Counted from the first letter of the stretch, positions 17,341-26,756 are shown. The stretch: DNA of 64,000 nt from Pseudomonas sp. 8O (GCF_902506495.1 NZ_LR733265.1:1446868-1510867); one strand, 5' to 3'. Translations and numbers: made by a program. The notes: generated from the letters alone by a model not told the origin.

Positions 17341-18033
17341 ATGTCCACGATAGCAGAGAATATTGCAAAGGTCGGAGCGCGCATCCGTGAGGCGGCGCAA
17401 GCCTCGCAGCACAATTTGGCGGATATCGGCCTGCTCGCGGTGAGCAAGACCAAACCAGCAGCGGCCATTCGCGAAGCATACGCAGCCGGGCTTCGCGATT
17501 TTGGCGAAAACTACCTGCAGGAAGCGCTGGAAAAACAGGCCGAATTGAGCGACCTGCCCTTGATCTGGCACTTCATCGGCCCCATTCAGTCTAACAAGAC
17601 CCGGCCCATCGCCGAGCATTTCGACTGGGTACACTCGGTGGATCGACTGAAAATCGCCCAACGCCTCTCCGAGCAGCGCCCTGCGCACCTGCCGCCGCTG
17701 AATATCTGCCTGCAGGTCAATGTCAGCGCTGAGGACAGCAAATCCGGCTGCAGCCCCGAAGCGCTGCCAGAACTGGCCAAGGCCATCGCCGCCCTGCCCA
17801 ACCTGCGCCTGCGTGGGCTGATGGCAATTCCCGAACCTACCGACGATGTCGCCGCGCAGCATGCCGCCTTCGCCCACTTGCGCCAGTTGCGTGATGACCT
17901 GGCGTTGAACCTCGATACCCTGTCCATGGGCATGAGCCATGACCTGGAAGCCGCCATCGCCGAAGGCGCCACCTGGGTGCGCATCGGCACCGCCCTGTTC
18001 GGCGCCCGCGATTACGGCCAGCCCACCCATTGA
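17341..18033 (+). CDS. yggS: YggS-family pyridoxal phosphate homeostasis protein
   Basis: 230 residues, alanine racemase N-terminal fold. Binds PLP through the lysine in LLAVSKTKP (about residue 37) and keeps PLP and amino-acid pools balanced. Signature stretches: GENYLQEA, WHFIGPIQSNKT, and near the C-terminus LSMGMSHDLEAAIAEGATWVRIG. Start ATG at 17341. The frame has close neighbours proC (17 bp later) and yggT, the classic conserved yggS-proC-yggT cluster. Confidence 0.94.
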   Translation: MSTIAENIAKVGARIREAAQASQHNLADIGLLAVSKTKPAAAIREAYAAGLRDFGENYLQEALEKQAELSDLPLIWHFIGPIQSNKTRPIAEHFDWVHSVDRLKIAQRLSEQRPAHLPPLNICLQVNVSAEDSKSGCSPEALPELAKAIAALPNLRLRGLMAIPEPTDDVAAQHAAFAHLRQLRDDLALNLDTLSMGMSHDLEAAIAEGATWVRIGTALFGARDYGQPTH

Positions 18034-18050
18034 ATGAAGGAACTCCCGTA

Positions 18051-18869
18051 ATGAGCAACCCGATCATCGCCTTCATCGGCGCCGGCAACATGGCCGCCAG
18101 CCTGATTGGCGGTTTGCGTGCGCAGGGCGTGGCAGCCAGCGCCATCCGCGCGAGCGAGCCCGGCAGCGAACAGCGCACCCGTCTGCAGCAGGAGCATGGC
18201 ATCGCCACCTTCGCGGATAACGGTGAAGCCACCAAAGGCGCCGACCTGATCGTACTGGCGGTCAAGCCGCAGATCATGAAGGCGGTATGCCTGGATCTGG
18301 CTCCGCACCTCGCGCCGAATCAGGTGATCATCTCCATCGCCGCCGGCATCAGTTGCGCCAGCCTGGAAAGCTGGCTGGGCCAGCGCCCGGTGGTGCGCTG
18401 CATGCCCAACACCCCGGCGCTGCTGCGCCAGGGCGTTTCCGGCCTGTTCGCCAACCCGCGCGTCAGCGCCGAGCAGAAAGCCCAGGCCGAACAGGTACTG
18501 AGCGCCGTCGGTCTGGCCCTGTGGCTGGATAATGAAGCGCAAATCGACGCAGTCACTGCCGTATCCGGCAGCGGCCCGGCTTATTTCTTCCTGCTGATCG
18601 AAGCCATGACGGCGGCGGGCGAGCAACTCGGTCTGCCGCGTGAAACCGCTGCGCGCCTGAGCATCCAGACCGCGCTGGGCGCCGCGCGCATGGCCAGCGA
18701 GAGCGATGTCGAAGCCAGTGAACTGCGTCGCCGCGTCACCTCGCCGAACGGAACTACCGAAGCAGCAATCAACACCTTCCAGGCCGGCGGCTTCGAAGCG
18801 CTGGTACAACAGGCACTGAATGCCGCCGCCAATCGCTCGGCCGAACTGGCCGAACAACTGGGTCAATAA
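18051..18869 (+). CDS. proC: Pyrroline-5-carboxylate reductase
   Basis: 272 residues; ATG at 18051 with GAAGGAA upstream. Last step of proline synthesis: reduces pyrroline-5-carboxylate with NAD(P)H. Rossmann motif IAFIGAGNMAASLIGG at the start, VLAVKPQIM in the middle, and the C-terminal family signature (AVSGSGPAYFFLLIEAM, then VTSPNGTTEAAINTF). Lies between yggS and yggT in one probable operon. Confidence 0.97.
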   Translation: MSNPIIAFIGAGNMAASLIGGLRAQGVAASAIRASEPGSEQRTRLQQEHGIATFADNGEATKGADLIVLAVKPQIMKAVCLDLAPHLAPNQVIISIAAGISCASLESWLGQRPVVRCMPNTPALLRQGVSGLFANPRVSAEQKAQAEQVLSAVGLALWLDNEAQIDAVTAVSGSGPAYFFLLIEAMTAAGEQLGLPRETAARLSIQTALGAARMASESDVEASELRRRVTSPNGTTEAAINTFQAGGFEALVQQALNAAANRSAELAEQLGQ

Positions 18870-18880
18870 GGGAAGCAAAC

Positions 18881-19474
18881 ATGTCCGGACTCATCGAAGC
18901 CCTGATCTACATCATTCAGACCCTCGGCAGCCTGTATCTGCTGATCGTCCTGCTGCGTTTCATCCTGCAACTGGTACGCGCCGACTTCTACAACCCGCTG
19001 AGCCAGTTCATCGTCAAGGCCACGCAGCCGCTGGTGACGCCTCTGCGCCGAGTCATTCCGGGATTCGCCGGGCTGGATCTGGCCTCGCTGGTGCTGGCCA
19101 TCCTGGTGCAGCTACTGCTGATGGTCATCACCCTGACGCTGATGGGCTACAACGTCGGCGGTTTCATCCTGCAGCTGCTGGTGTGGTCACTGATCGGCGT
19201 GACCTCGCTGTTTCTCAAGGTGTTCTTCTTCGCCATGATCATCAGCGTGATCCTCTCCTGGGTCGCCCCGGGCAGCTACAACCCCGGTGCGCAGCTGGTC
19301 AATCAGATCTGCGAGCCACTGCTGGCACCGTTTCGCAAGCTGCTGCCGAACCTCGGCGGCCTGGATATCTCGCCGATCTTCGCCTTCATCACCATCAACC
19401 TGATCGATCGCTTCGTGATTGGCGGCCTGGCCGCTTCCACCGGCCTGCCACCGATGCTCAGCCCCTTCCTCTAG
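18881..19474 (+). CDS. YggT-family integral membrane protein
   Basis: 197 residues with two copies of the YggT repeat, each a pair of transmembrane helices around a conserved N-P-L/G segment (DFYNPLSQFIVKATQPLVTPLRR and NPGAQLVNQICEPLLAPFRK). Inner-membrane protein, implicated in other bacteria in osmotic or cation stress and envelope assembly; the exact activity is not known. Ribosome site AGGGAAGC before the ATG. Follows proC by 11 bp. Confidence 0.88.
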   Translation: MSGLIEALIYIIQTLGSLYLLIVLLRFILQLVRADFYNPLSQFIVKATQPLVTPLRRVIPGFAGLDLASLVLAILVQLLLMVITLTLMGYNVGGFILQLLVWSLIGVTSLFLKVFFFAMIISVILSWVAPGSYNPGAQLVNQICEPLLAPFRKLLPNLGGLDISPIFAFITINLIDRFVIGGLAASTGLPPMLSPFL

Positions 19475-19508
19475 CATGATAGTCGCGCAGCGACACCTTC
19501 CTTGCTGA

Positions 19509-19529
19509 CCTTCTCCCTCCGGGAGAAGG
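19509..19529. repeat. CCTTCTCCC palindrome upstream of the DUF167 gene
   Basis: CCTTCTCCC-TCC-GGGAGAAGG inverted repeat, a small REP-type hairpin between yggT and the next gene. Confidence 0.5.
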
Positions 19530-19554
19530 TGGCGCGCAGCGCCGGATGAGGGGT

Positions 19555-19860
19555 ATGCCGATCAAGACCGCAAGTTTCTACCGCTGGGACGGCGAGGACC
19601 TGATCCTCGACTGTCACCTGCAACCCAAGGCGAGCAAGGATGAGTTCGCCGGGCTGCATGGTGATCGGCTGAAGATCCGCCTCACCGCCCCACCGATCGA
19701 GGGCAAGGCCAACGCGCATCTGCTGGCCTTTCTGGCCAAGGCTTTTGGCGTGGCCAAGAGCCAGGTTAATCTGGAAAGCGGCGAACTCAATCGACAAAAG
19801 CGCCTGCGCATTCGCTCTCCGAAAAACCTGCCGCCGATTCCCGGCCTGCAGCGTGCCTGA
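19555..19860 (+). CDS. DUF167 (YggU) family protein
   Basis: 101 residues from ATG at 19555 (GAGGGGT just upstream; an ATG at 19546 is an alternative). Small alpha/beta protein with the family core DCHLQPKASKDEFAGLHGDRLKIRLTAPP split over two strands, then EGKANAHLLAFLAKAFGVAKSQV. Function unknown, though the gene is conserved next to yggT/proC. Located in the same direction as the operon but separated by a REP hairpin. Confidence 0.85.
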   Translation: MPIKTASFYRWDGEDLILDCHLQPKASKDEFAGLHGDRLKIRLTAPPIEGKANAHLLAFLAKAFGVAKSQVNLESGELNRQKRLRIRSPKNLPPIPGLQRA

Positions 19861-20041
19861 TGACCATTCAGCCACCAGACCCGACCACAAGGCGGGACTG
19901 TATTAGCAGCCAATTGACGGCCGCCCTGTACCTCGCATAATGCAGGTTATTCCCGCGATTGCCGTGCTTCCTGGCGGCAACGCCAACCGAACAGTCACGC
20001 AGCCCCAGCAAGTGGATGAACTTGCCGAGAGGAGAGCCAGG

Positions 20042-22018
20042 ATGAGCATGGAACGTCTCAGCCAGCAGGTTGACGCTTACGTCGCCTGGAAACGCGAACT
20101 GATGCGCGAGATCACGCGTTATCGCAGCTGGCTGGAACATAACCGGCTCAACTCCGAGGCAGTTCAGGCCAAGCTCGAACGCGCCCTGAAAATCCTGCGT
20201 ACCGACCACATCACCCTGGCCTTCGTCGGCGAGTTCTCGCGCGGCAAGACCGAGCTGATCAACAGCCTGTTCTTTTCCGAATACGGCCAACGCATGCTGC
20301 CTTCGCATGCCGGGCGCACCACCATGTGCCCGACCGAACTGTTTTTCGACCCGCGCTCGGAACGCCCCTACATTCGCCTGTTGCCCATCGAGACGCGCAC
20401 GGCCTCGGCCAGCGTTGCTCAGTTCAAACGCATCCCGCGGCACTGGGTGAACATCCCACTGGACACCAGCGACCCGGCCAACATGGCGCTGGCTTTCAGC
20501 CAGGTGGCCAAGACCAAGCCGATGCCCGTGGAGCAGGCGATCCAGCTCGGCTTCCACCCGGATATGCTCGAAGGCACCGGCAAGCGCGGTCAGGTACTGG
20601 TGCCGGCCTGGCGCCACGCCATGGTCAACTTCGACCACCTGCTGCTGCGTCAAGGCCTGCGTATTCTCGACACCCCCGGCCTCAACGCCCTCGGTAGCGA
20701 GCCGGAGCTGACCCTGTCGATGCTGCCCAATGCCCAGGCGATCATCTTCCTGCTGTCCGCCGATACCGGCGTCACCGCCAGCGACATGAGCATCTGGCAG
20801 CAGCACATCCGCCAGCTCGACGAAGACACCCAGACCAGCCTGTTCGCCGTGCTCAACAAGATCGACGTGCTGTGGGACGACCTGGCAGGCGAGACCTTCG
20901 TGCAGAACGCCATCGGCCAGATCCAGAGCGCCACCGCCAAGCAGTTGGGCATCGCCAAGCAGGACGTACTGCCGTTGTCGGCCAAGCAGGCGCTGCTGGC
21001 CAAGGTGCGCAAGGACGAGGAACTGCTGGCACGCAGTCAGATGGCCGATTTGGAGAACCTGCTGTGCGAGCGCATCGTCGCGCAGAAGGAACGCGTGATC
21101 GAAGATAACGTGGTGCGCCAGGTCCTGGCGCTGCTCAATAACAGTCAACACGTGCTCAGCCTGCGCCTGGAGAAAGTCAACGAACAGCTGGCCCTGCTCG
21201 GCAACCATCAGCAGGACAACGGCCAGTTGCTGTTCGAGCTGACCGCCAAGACCAAGGAAGACCACAGCCTGCACCACAAGCGCCTGCTCGGCCTGAAGAC
21301 CAACCAGCGCCTGCTGCAGCGCCAGGGTCAGTTACTGCGCCACGCCGCACGCGCCGAACGCCTGGAAGAACACCTGAGCGAGGTGCGCCGCAATCTCACC
21401 GGCAGCTGGACCACCCTGGGCATCAACCAGGCCATCCTGCATTTCTTCAGCGCCGTCGAGCAGGATCTGCACAACCTGCAGCACGAAGCCGACATGGCCA
21501 ACAAGATGGTTGCAGCCATCTATCGCCGACATAACGAAGACAACCCACTCGGCGGTGTCGACGCGCCGCAGTTCAAGACCCAGCGTTATCTGCGTGAGCT
21601 GAAGAAACTGCAGGAAAAGGGCGACCAGTTCCGCCTGCACCTGAAGACCCTGCTCACCGAGCAGCGCAGCCTGACCCGGCGCTTCTTCGCCACCCTGGCC
21701 CAGGAAGTGATAGGCCTGCACCAGCGCCTGCGCCTGGATGCCGAGCAATGGGCCGCCGATGCGCTGATGCCGCTGATGCAGCACACCCTGGAACACAAGC
21801 AGATGCTGGAAAGCCACATGCTGCGCCTCAAGGCCTTGGCTCAGGAAACTCAGCAGACGCGCAAACGCAGCCTGCAACTGGCGCGCTACCGGGAAGAGCT
21901 GGAACAGCAGCTGGCCCAGGCCAGCGACATGTTGCGCGTGCTGCGCCGCCCGGCACCGGTGCAGCGCCAGGGCAAGGTGGTCAGCCTGCCGACAGCGGCG
22001 CGCCCGCAAAGCCTATAG
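20042..22018 (+). CDS. Dynamin-like GTPase
   Basis: 658 residues; ATG at 20042 behind GAGAGGAGAG, which makes the longer upstream frame unlikely. GTPase domain near the N-terminus: P-loop GEFSRGKT (63-70), a conserved threonine in GRTTMCP, DTPGLNALGSE as G3, NKIDVLWDD as G4. The second half is long helical coiled coil (about residues 370-640), as in bacterial dynamin-like proteins. No membrane segment is seen. Such proteins remodel or protect membranes, but the substrate is unknown here. It sits alone between yggU and metX on the same strand. Confidence 0.8.
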   Translation: MSMERLSQQVDAYVAWKRELMREITRYRSWLEHNRLNSEAVQAKLERALKILRTDHITLAFVGEFSRGKTELINSLFFSEYGQRMLPSHAGRTTMCPTELFFDPRSERPYIRLLPIETRTASASVAQFKRIPRHWVNIPLDTSDPANMALAFSQVAKTKPMPVEQAIQLGFHPDMLEGTGKRGQVLVPAWRHAMVNFDHLLLRQGLRILDTPGLNALGSEPELTLSMLPNAQAIIFLLSADTGVTASDMSIWQQHIRQLDEDTQTSLFAVLNKIDVLWDDLAGETFVQNAIGQIQSATAKQLGIAKQDVLPLSAKQALLAKVRKDEELLARSQMADLENLLCERIVAQKERVIEDNVVRQVLALLNNSQHVLSLRLEKVNEQLALLGNHQQDNGQLLFELTAKTKEDHSLHHKRLLGLKTNQRLLQRQGQLLRHAARAERLEEHLSEVRRNLTGSWTTLGINQAILHFFSAVEQDLHNLQHEADMANKMVAAIYRRHNEDNPLGGVDAPQFKTQRYLRELKKLQEKGDQFRLHLKTLLTEQRSLTRRFFATLAQEVIGLHQRLRLDAEQWAADALMPLMQHTLEHKQMLESHMLRLKALAQETQQTRKRSLQLARYREELEQQLAQASDMLRVLRRPAPVQRQGKVVSLPTAARPQSL

Positions 22019-22103
22019 AGCGGAGCGGGCGCCCAGCTCGCTTGCCGCTCGGGTCGGTGCTCTTTAGACTGGCGCCCTCCTCCGATTCATTAGCAGCGCC
22101 TTC

Positions 22104-23243
22104 ATGCCCACTGCATTTCCCGAAGATTCCGTCGGTCTGGTCAGCCCCCAGGTGTTCCGTTTCAGCGAACCCTTGGCACTGGCCTGCGGACGCAGCCTGG
22201 CCGAGTACGAACTGGTCGTCGAAACCTATGGCGAACTGAACGCCGCGCACAGCAATGCCGTGCTGATCTGCCACGCCCTGTCCGGCCATCATCACGCCGC
22301 CGGCTATCACAGCCCGGACGATCGCAAACCTGGCTGGTGGGACAGCTGCATCGGCCCCGGCAAGCCTATCGACACCAACAAATTCTTCGTCGTCAGCCTC
22401 AACAACCTGGGCGGCTGTAATGGTTCCACCGGCCCAAGCAGCGCCAACCCGGCCACTGGCAAGCCCTATGGCGCCGACTTCCCGGTGATGACCGTAGAAG
22501 ACTGGGTGCACAGTCAGGCACGCCTTGCCGATGTGCTCGGCATCGCCCAATGGGCGGCGGTGATCGGTGGCAGTCTCGGCGGCATGCAGGCCATGCAGTG
22601 GACCATCAGCTATCCCGAGCGCGTACGCCACTGCCTGGCGATTGCCTCGGCGCCCAAGCTGTCGGCGCAGAACATCGCCTTCAACGAAGTGGCGCGCCAG
22701 GCGATCCTCACTGACCCGGAGTTTCACGGCGGGCATTTCCAGGAACAGGGCGTGATCCCCAAGCGCGGGCTGATGCTGGCGCGCATGGTCGGCCACATTA
22801 CCTACCTGTCCGATGACGCCATGGGCGAGAAATTCGGCCGTGGCCTGAAGAGCGAGAAGCTCAACTACGACTTCCACAGTGTCGAGTTCCAGGTGGAAAG
22901 CTATCTGCGCTATCAGGGCGAAGAGTTCTCCGGCCGTTTCGATGCCAACACCTACCTGCTGATGACCAAGGCGCTGGACTACTTCGACCCGGCCGCCGCC
23001 AACGACGGCGACCTGGCCAAGACCCTGGCCGCCGCCAAAGCGGACTTCTGCGTGATGTCCTTCACCACCGACTGGCGTTTCTCCCCCGCCCGCTCGCGGG
23101 AGATCGTCGACGCCCTGACGGCGGCGAAGAAAAACGTCTGTTACCTGGAAATCGACGCACCGCAGGGCCATGACGCCTTCCTCATGCCGATCCCGCGTTA
23201 CCTGCAGGCGTTCGACAGCTACATGAAGCGAATCGAGGTATGA
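22104..23243 (+). CDS. metX: Homoserine O-acyltransferase MetX
   Basis: 379 residues, alpha/beta-hydrolase fold. Activates homoserine for methionine synthesis; in Pseudomonas the MetX enzyme is a succinyltransferase as far as is known. Nucleophile Ser in IGGSLGGMQA, acid in TTDWRFSP, and catalytic His in PQGHDAFL. The early stretch NAVLICHALSGHHHAAG is the oxyanion region. Translationally close to metW (the two genes nearly overlap), the typical metXW pair. Complete. Confidence 0.95.
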   Translation: MPTAFPEDSVGLVSPQVFRFSEPLALACGRSLAEYELVVETYGELNAAHSNAVLICHALSGHHHAAGYHSPDDRKPGWWDSCIGPGKPIDTNKFFVVSLNNLGGCNGSTGPSSANPATGKPYGADFPVMTVEDWVHSQARLADVLGIAQWAAVIGGSLGGMQAMQWTISYPERVRHCLAIASAPKLSAQNIAFNEVARQAILTDPEFHGGHFQEQGVIPKRGLMLARMVGHITYLSDDAMGEKFGRGLKSEKLNYDFHSVEFQVESYLRYQGEEFSGRFDANTYLLMTKALDYFDPAAANDGDLAKTLAAAKADFCVMSFTTDWRFSPARSREIVDALTAAKKNVCYLEIDAPQGHDAFLMPIPRYLQAFDSYMKRIEV

Positions 23244-23245
23244 GC

Positions 23246-23866
23246 ATGCGAGCGGATCTGGACATCATCCAGGAATGGATCGCCCCGGGCAGCCGTGTGC
23301 TCGACCTGGGCTGTGGTGACGGCGAGTTGCTGGCCTGGCTGCGCGACAACAAGCAGGTGGCCGGCTATGGCCTGGAGATCGACCCAGACAAGATCGCCCT
23401 GTGCATCGAGCGCGGCGTCAACGTCATCGAGCAAAACCTCGACCTCGGCCTGGGCAACTTCGCCAGCAACAGCTTCGATGTAGTGGTCATGACCCAGTCG
23501 CTGCAGGCGCTGCATTACCCGGACAAGGTGCTGGCCGAGATGCTGCGTGTCGGCAGGACCTGCATCATCACCTTCCCCAATTTCGGCCACTGGCGCTGCC
23601 GCTGGTACCTGACGACGAAAGGTCGCATGCCGGTGTCGGACTTCTTGCCCTATACCTGGTACAACACCCCGAATATCCACTTCTGCACCTTCGAGGACTT
23701 CGAGCGTCTCTGTCACGCCCAGGGTGCCCGTGTGGAAGAACGCCTGGCAGTGGACCGTGACCACCGCCATGGCCTGGCAAGCCGCATCTGGCCCAACCTG
23801 CTGGGCGAGATCGGCATCTACCGCATCAGCGGCGCGGACCTCTCCGCCCACCGCGTCGCGGTCTGA
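23246..23866 (+). CDS. metW: Methionine biosynthesis protein MetW
   Basis: 206 residues. The ATG at 23246 is preferred because GAGG lies 7 nt upstream; an ATG at 23240 overlapping the metX stop is too close to it. Class I methyltransferase-like fold with SAM motif VLDLGCGDGELL and NFGHWRCRWYL. MetW is needed with MetX for full homoserine acyltransferase activity in related bacteria. Co-transcribed with metX; the next gene (DUF4426) follows 14 bp later. Confidence 0.93.
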   Translation: MRADLDIIQEWIAPGSRVLDLGCGDGELLAWLRDNKQVAGYGLEIDPDKIALCIERGVNVIEQNLDLGLGNFASNSFDVVVMTQSLQALHYPDKVLAEMLRVGRTCIITFPNFGHWRCRWYLTTKGRMPVSDFLPYTWYNTPNIHFCTFEDFERLCHAQGARVEERLAVDRDHRHGLASRIWPNLLGEIGIYRISGADLSAHRVAV

Positions 23867-23880
23867 ACGAGGAGAACATC

Positions 23881-24297
23881 ATGAGCCGCATCATCCCCTT
23901 CCTGATCGCCCTGTGCCTGGCCCTGCCGTCCGCCGCCGAGCGCAAGCAGAGCTTCGGCGACCTCGACGTGCACTACAGCGTGTTCAACTCCAGCTTCCTG
24001 CAGCCGGACATCGCCAGCGCCGCCGGCCTGGTGCGCAGCAAGACCCTGGGCGTGATCAACGTCGCCGTGCTCAAAGCCGGCAAACCCAGCACCGCCGTGG
24101 TCGGCGGAGAGGTGAAGAACCTGCTGGGGCAGAGCACCGCGTTGACCTTCAGGCAGGTCACCGAGAGCGGCGCCATCTATTACCTGGCACAGTTCCCCTT
24201 CTCCAGCCGCGAGATTCTCAGCTTCACCCTCGACGTGCGCCAGGGCGACAATACGCACCGCATCACCTTCAATCAGGAAATGTTCCCGGATGACTGA
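23881..24297 (+). CDS. DUF4426 periplasmic protein
   Basis: 138 residues with a signal peptide (MSRIIPFLIALCLALPSAA, cleavage near AAE). The family core begins QSFGDLDVHYSVFNSSFLQP and includes NVAVLKAGKPSTAVVGG. Compact beta-rich envelope protein of unknown function, conserved downstream of metXW in Pseudomonas. ATG with AGGAGAAC upstream. A REP element follows the stop. Confidence 0.85.
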   Translation: MSRIIPFLIALCLALPSAAERKQSFGDLDVHYSVFNSSFLQPDIASAAGLVRSKTLGVINVAVLKAGKPSTAVVGGEVKNLLGQSTALTFRQVTESGAIYYLAQFPFSSREILSFTLDVRQGDNTHRITFNQEMFPDD

Positions 24298-24324
24298 TGC
24301 TGAAGGCGCTGCCAGCACCTTTGC

Positions 24325-24396
24325 GTAGGAGCCCTGCCACGGAACGAAGCTTTCAGGACGTTGCCGTCCTGATTCGCGGCGGCGCGCCGCTCCTAC
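24325..24396. repeat. GTAGGAGC...GCTCCTAC REP element
   Basis: Outer arms GTAGGAGC and GCTCCTAC with an inner CAGGACG/CGTCCTG stem. Separates the metXW unit from rdgB. Confidence 0.6.
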
Positions 24397-24431
24397 ATGG
24401 TGTGTAATTCAACGTTCAACTGACAGGCAAT

Positions 24432-25034
24432 ATGCGCATGATCGACCTCAAGGAGCTGGTACTGGCCAGCCATAACGCCGGCAAGCTCAAGGAACTGCAG
24501 GCCATGCTCGGCGATGCCGTACGCGTGCGCTCCATCGGCGAGTTCAGCCAGGTCGAGCCGGAAGAGACCGGCCTGTCGTTCGTCGAGAACGCCATCCTCA
24601 AGGCACGCAACGCCGCGCGCATCTCCGGCCTGCCAGCGCTGGCCGACGACTCCGGCCTGGCGGTGGATTTCCTCGGCGGCGCGCCCGGCATCTACTCGGC
24701 GCGCTATGCCGATGGCCAGGGCGACGCGGCGAACAACGCCAAGCTGCTCGACGCCCTGAAAGACGTGCCGGAAGCCGAGCGCAGCGCACAGTTCGTCTGC
24801 GCCCTGGCGCTGGTGCGCCACGCCGACGATCCGCTGCCAATCCTCTGTGAAGGCCTGTGGCACGGCAGCATCCTGCATGAAGCCCGTGGCGAGTACGGCT
24901 TCGGCTATGACCCGCTGTTCTGGGTGCCGGAAACCAGCTGCTCCAGCGCCGAACTGCCCGCCGAGCAGAAGAACCGCCTCAGCCACCGCGCCCGCGCCAT
25001 GGCCCTGCTCAAGCAGCGCCTGGGGCTGGCATGA
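24432..25034 (+). CDS. rdgB: XTP/dITP diphosphatase (Ham1/RdgB)
   Basis: 200 residues (ATG 24432; ATG 24438 also possible). Removes dITP, dXTP and similar deaminated purine nucleotides so they are not built into DNA. Seen: the nucleotide-binding start LVLASHNAGKLKEL, the signature VEPEETGLSFVENAILKAR, ADDSGLAVD, PGIYSARYA, and the C-terminal GFGYDPLFWVP with SHRARAM. Stop overlaps the hemW start by 4 bp, so the two are coupled. Confidence 0.95.
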   Translation: MRMIDLKELVLASHNAGKLKELQAMLGDAVRVRSIGEFSQVEPEETGLSFVENAILKARNAARISGLPALADDSGLAVDFLGGAPGIYSARYADGQGDAANNAKLLDALKDVPEAERSAQFVCALALVRHADDPLPILCEGLWHGSILHEARGEYGFGYDPLFWVPETSCSSAELPAEQKNRLSHRARAMALLKQRLGLA

Positions 25035-26191
25035 GCGATTCCGCTGGCGGGAGTTTCCTGCTCCCGCCCCTGGCGCTCTATATCCACATCCCGTGGTGCG
25101 TGCGCAAATGCCCTTACTGCGACTTCAACTCCCATGCTGCCGGGCCGACGCTGCCTGAAGAAGAGTACGTCGACGCGCTGCTCGCCGACCTCGACATCGA
25201 CGTGCAGCACGCCCACGGCCGGCCGCTGAGCTCAATCTTCTTCGGTGGCGGCACGCCCAGCCTGTTCTCCGACCCTGCCCTGGGGCGCCTGCTGGAAGGT
25301 GTCGAGCGACGCATCGCCTTCGCGCCGGACATCGAAATCACCCTGGAAGCCAACCCCGGCACCTTCGAGCAGGCCAAGTTCAAGGGCTACCGTGCACTGG
25401 GCATCAATCGTCTATCCATCGGCGTGCAAAGTTTCCAGGAAGCCAAGCTCAAGGCGCTGGGACGCATCCACAATGGCAACGAGGCCATCCGTGCTGCTGA
25501 TATGGCGCGTGCTGCCGGCTTCGACAACTTCAACCTCGATCTGATGCACGGCCTGCCGGAGCAGAGCATCGAGGACGCCCTGTTCGACCTGCGCACCGCC
25601 ATCGCCCAAGCCCCCACGCACCTGTCCTGGTACCAACTGACGATGGAGCCGAACACGGTGTTCTGGAGCCAGCCGCCCGAGCTGCCCGAGGATGATCTGC
25701 TGTGGGACATCCAGGAAGCTGGCCAGGCGCTGCTCGCCGCCGAGAGCTACGCGCAGTACGAGGTGTCCGCCTACGCCCAGCCCGGCAAACAGGCGCGGCA
25801 CAACCTCAACTACTGGACCTTCGGCGACTTTCTCGGTATCGGCGCCGGCGCCCACGCCAAGCTGAGCACACCCGCAGGGCGCATCCAGCGCACCTGGAAA
25901 ACCCGGCTGCCGAAGGACTACCTCGACCCGGCCAAGGCATTCCAGGCCGGTGAACGCCTGCTGGAAGCCGACGAGCTGCCCTTCGAGTTTCTGATGAACG
26001 TGCTGCGCCTGACCGAAGGCGCGCCGGCCGAGCTGTTCAGCCAGCGCACCGGCCTGCCGTTGCAGCAGCTCGAACAGGCACGCCGCGAAGCCGAGCGCCT
26101 GGGCCTGCTGCAAGCCGACGAAACTCGGCTGGTCGCCACGGCAAAGGGTCAGTTGTTTCTCAACGATCTGCTGCAGCAGTTCCTGGCCTAG
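25031..26191 (+). CDS. hemW: Heme chaperone HemW (radical SAM, HemN-like)
   Basis: 386 residues. Radical SAM motif CVRKCPYCDF near the N-terminus, glycine-rich FFGGGTPS, and the heme-binding motif HNLNYW (HNxxYW) that separates HemW from the coproporphyrinogen oxidase HemN. HemW inserts heme into respiratory proteins. Overlaps the end of rdgB (ATGA). Complete at family length. Confidence 0.93.
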   Translation: MSDSAGGSFLLPPLALYIHIPWCVRKCPYCDFNSHAAGPTLPEEEYVDALLADLDIDVQHAHGRPLSSIFFGGGTPSLFSDPALGRLLEGVERRIAFAPDIEITLEANPGTFEQAKFKGYRALGINRLSIGVQSFQEAKLKALGRIHNGNEAIRAADMARAAGFDNFNLDLMHGLPEQSIEDALFDLRTAIAQAPTHLSWYQLTMEPNTVFWSQPPELPEDDLLWDIQEAGQALLAAESYAQYEVSAYAQPGKQARHNLNYWTFGDFLGIGAGAHAKLSTPAGRIQRTWKTRLPKDYLDPAKAFQAGERLLEADELPFEFLMNVLRLTEGAPAELFSQRTGLPLQQLEQARREAERLGLLQADETRLVATAKGQLFLNDLLQQFLA

Positions 26192-26289
26192 TTCCGCCAC
26201 AGCGTCACGACAATCCGTTAGTCTTGAGCGCTTCGCTTGCGCAGCCCTGATGCCGCTGCACTGACCGTTAAGCCTGCCAAGGAGCCTGA

Positions 26290-26613
26290 ATGGATCTGCT
26301 ACTGGACCTGATCGTCACCCTCTCGCGCTGGAGCCGCAGCCACCTCGGCGATATCTCCCTGGCCATCATGGCCACTCTGCTGGTGCTGTTCGGCCCAGCC
26401 ATCAACGCCTGGGTTCAACGCACCATCGGTAACCTCAATTTCGTCCTGCGTACCCTGCTGTTCGTGGTGTTCTGCGCGGTCGGCTACGGCCTGGCGATCG
26501 TCTTCCTCACACCCTGGCTGGCCAAGGGCCTGGCGCACTTCAACAACTACACACTGGCGCCGGTGCTGATCCTGATCTTCGTGGTGATCGGCATATTGGC
26601 CGACAGGAATTAG
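26290..26613 (+). CDS. DUF3392 membrane protein
   Basis: 107 residues with three hydrophobic segments (ISLAIMATLLVLFGPAI, LRTLLFVVFCAVGYGLAIVFL, LAPVLILIFVVIGILA) and charged loops. Small inner-membrane protein family of gamma-proteobacteria, function unknown. AAGGAGCC precedes the ATG. It follows hemW by about 100 bp and is conserved near it in pseudomonads as I recall. Confidence 0.8.
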   Translation: MDLLLDLIVTLSRWSRSHLGDISLAIMATLLVLFGPAINAWVQRTIGNLNFVLRTLLFVVFCAVGYGLAIVFLTPWLAKGLAHFNNYTLAPVLILIFVVIGILADRN

Positions 26614-26712
26614 GTCGACAACGAAGCGCGATCGCATTTGCTGCAAGAAGAACACCGCCCGACTGGATGCGATCTCCCTTGCGGAGCGGTGTCAGCCACG
26701 GACAGTGGCCTT

Positions 26713-26733
26713 CGCGGCTGAAGCCGCTCCTAC
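26713..26733. repeat. CGCGGCTGAAGCCGCTCCTAC REP half-element
   Basis: GCGGCT-GA-AGCCGC hairpin plus CTCCTAC tail, just before the end of the convergent chemoreceptor gene. Confidence 0.6.
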
Positions 26734-26756
26734 GGCGAGGGGGCGAACCGCTGTTT

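Noticed and set aside
22042..22069. TTGCCG and TTTAGA upstream of metX as a sigma-70 promoter
   Set aside because: Spacing of 15 bp and weak boxes; not distinguishable from chance.
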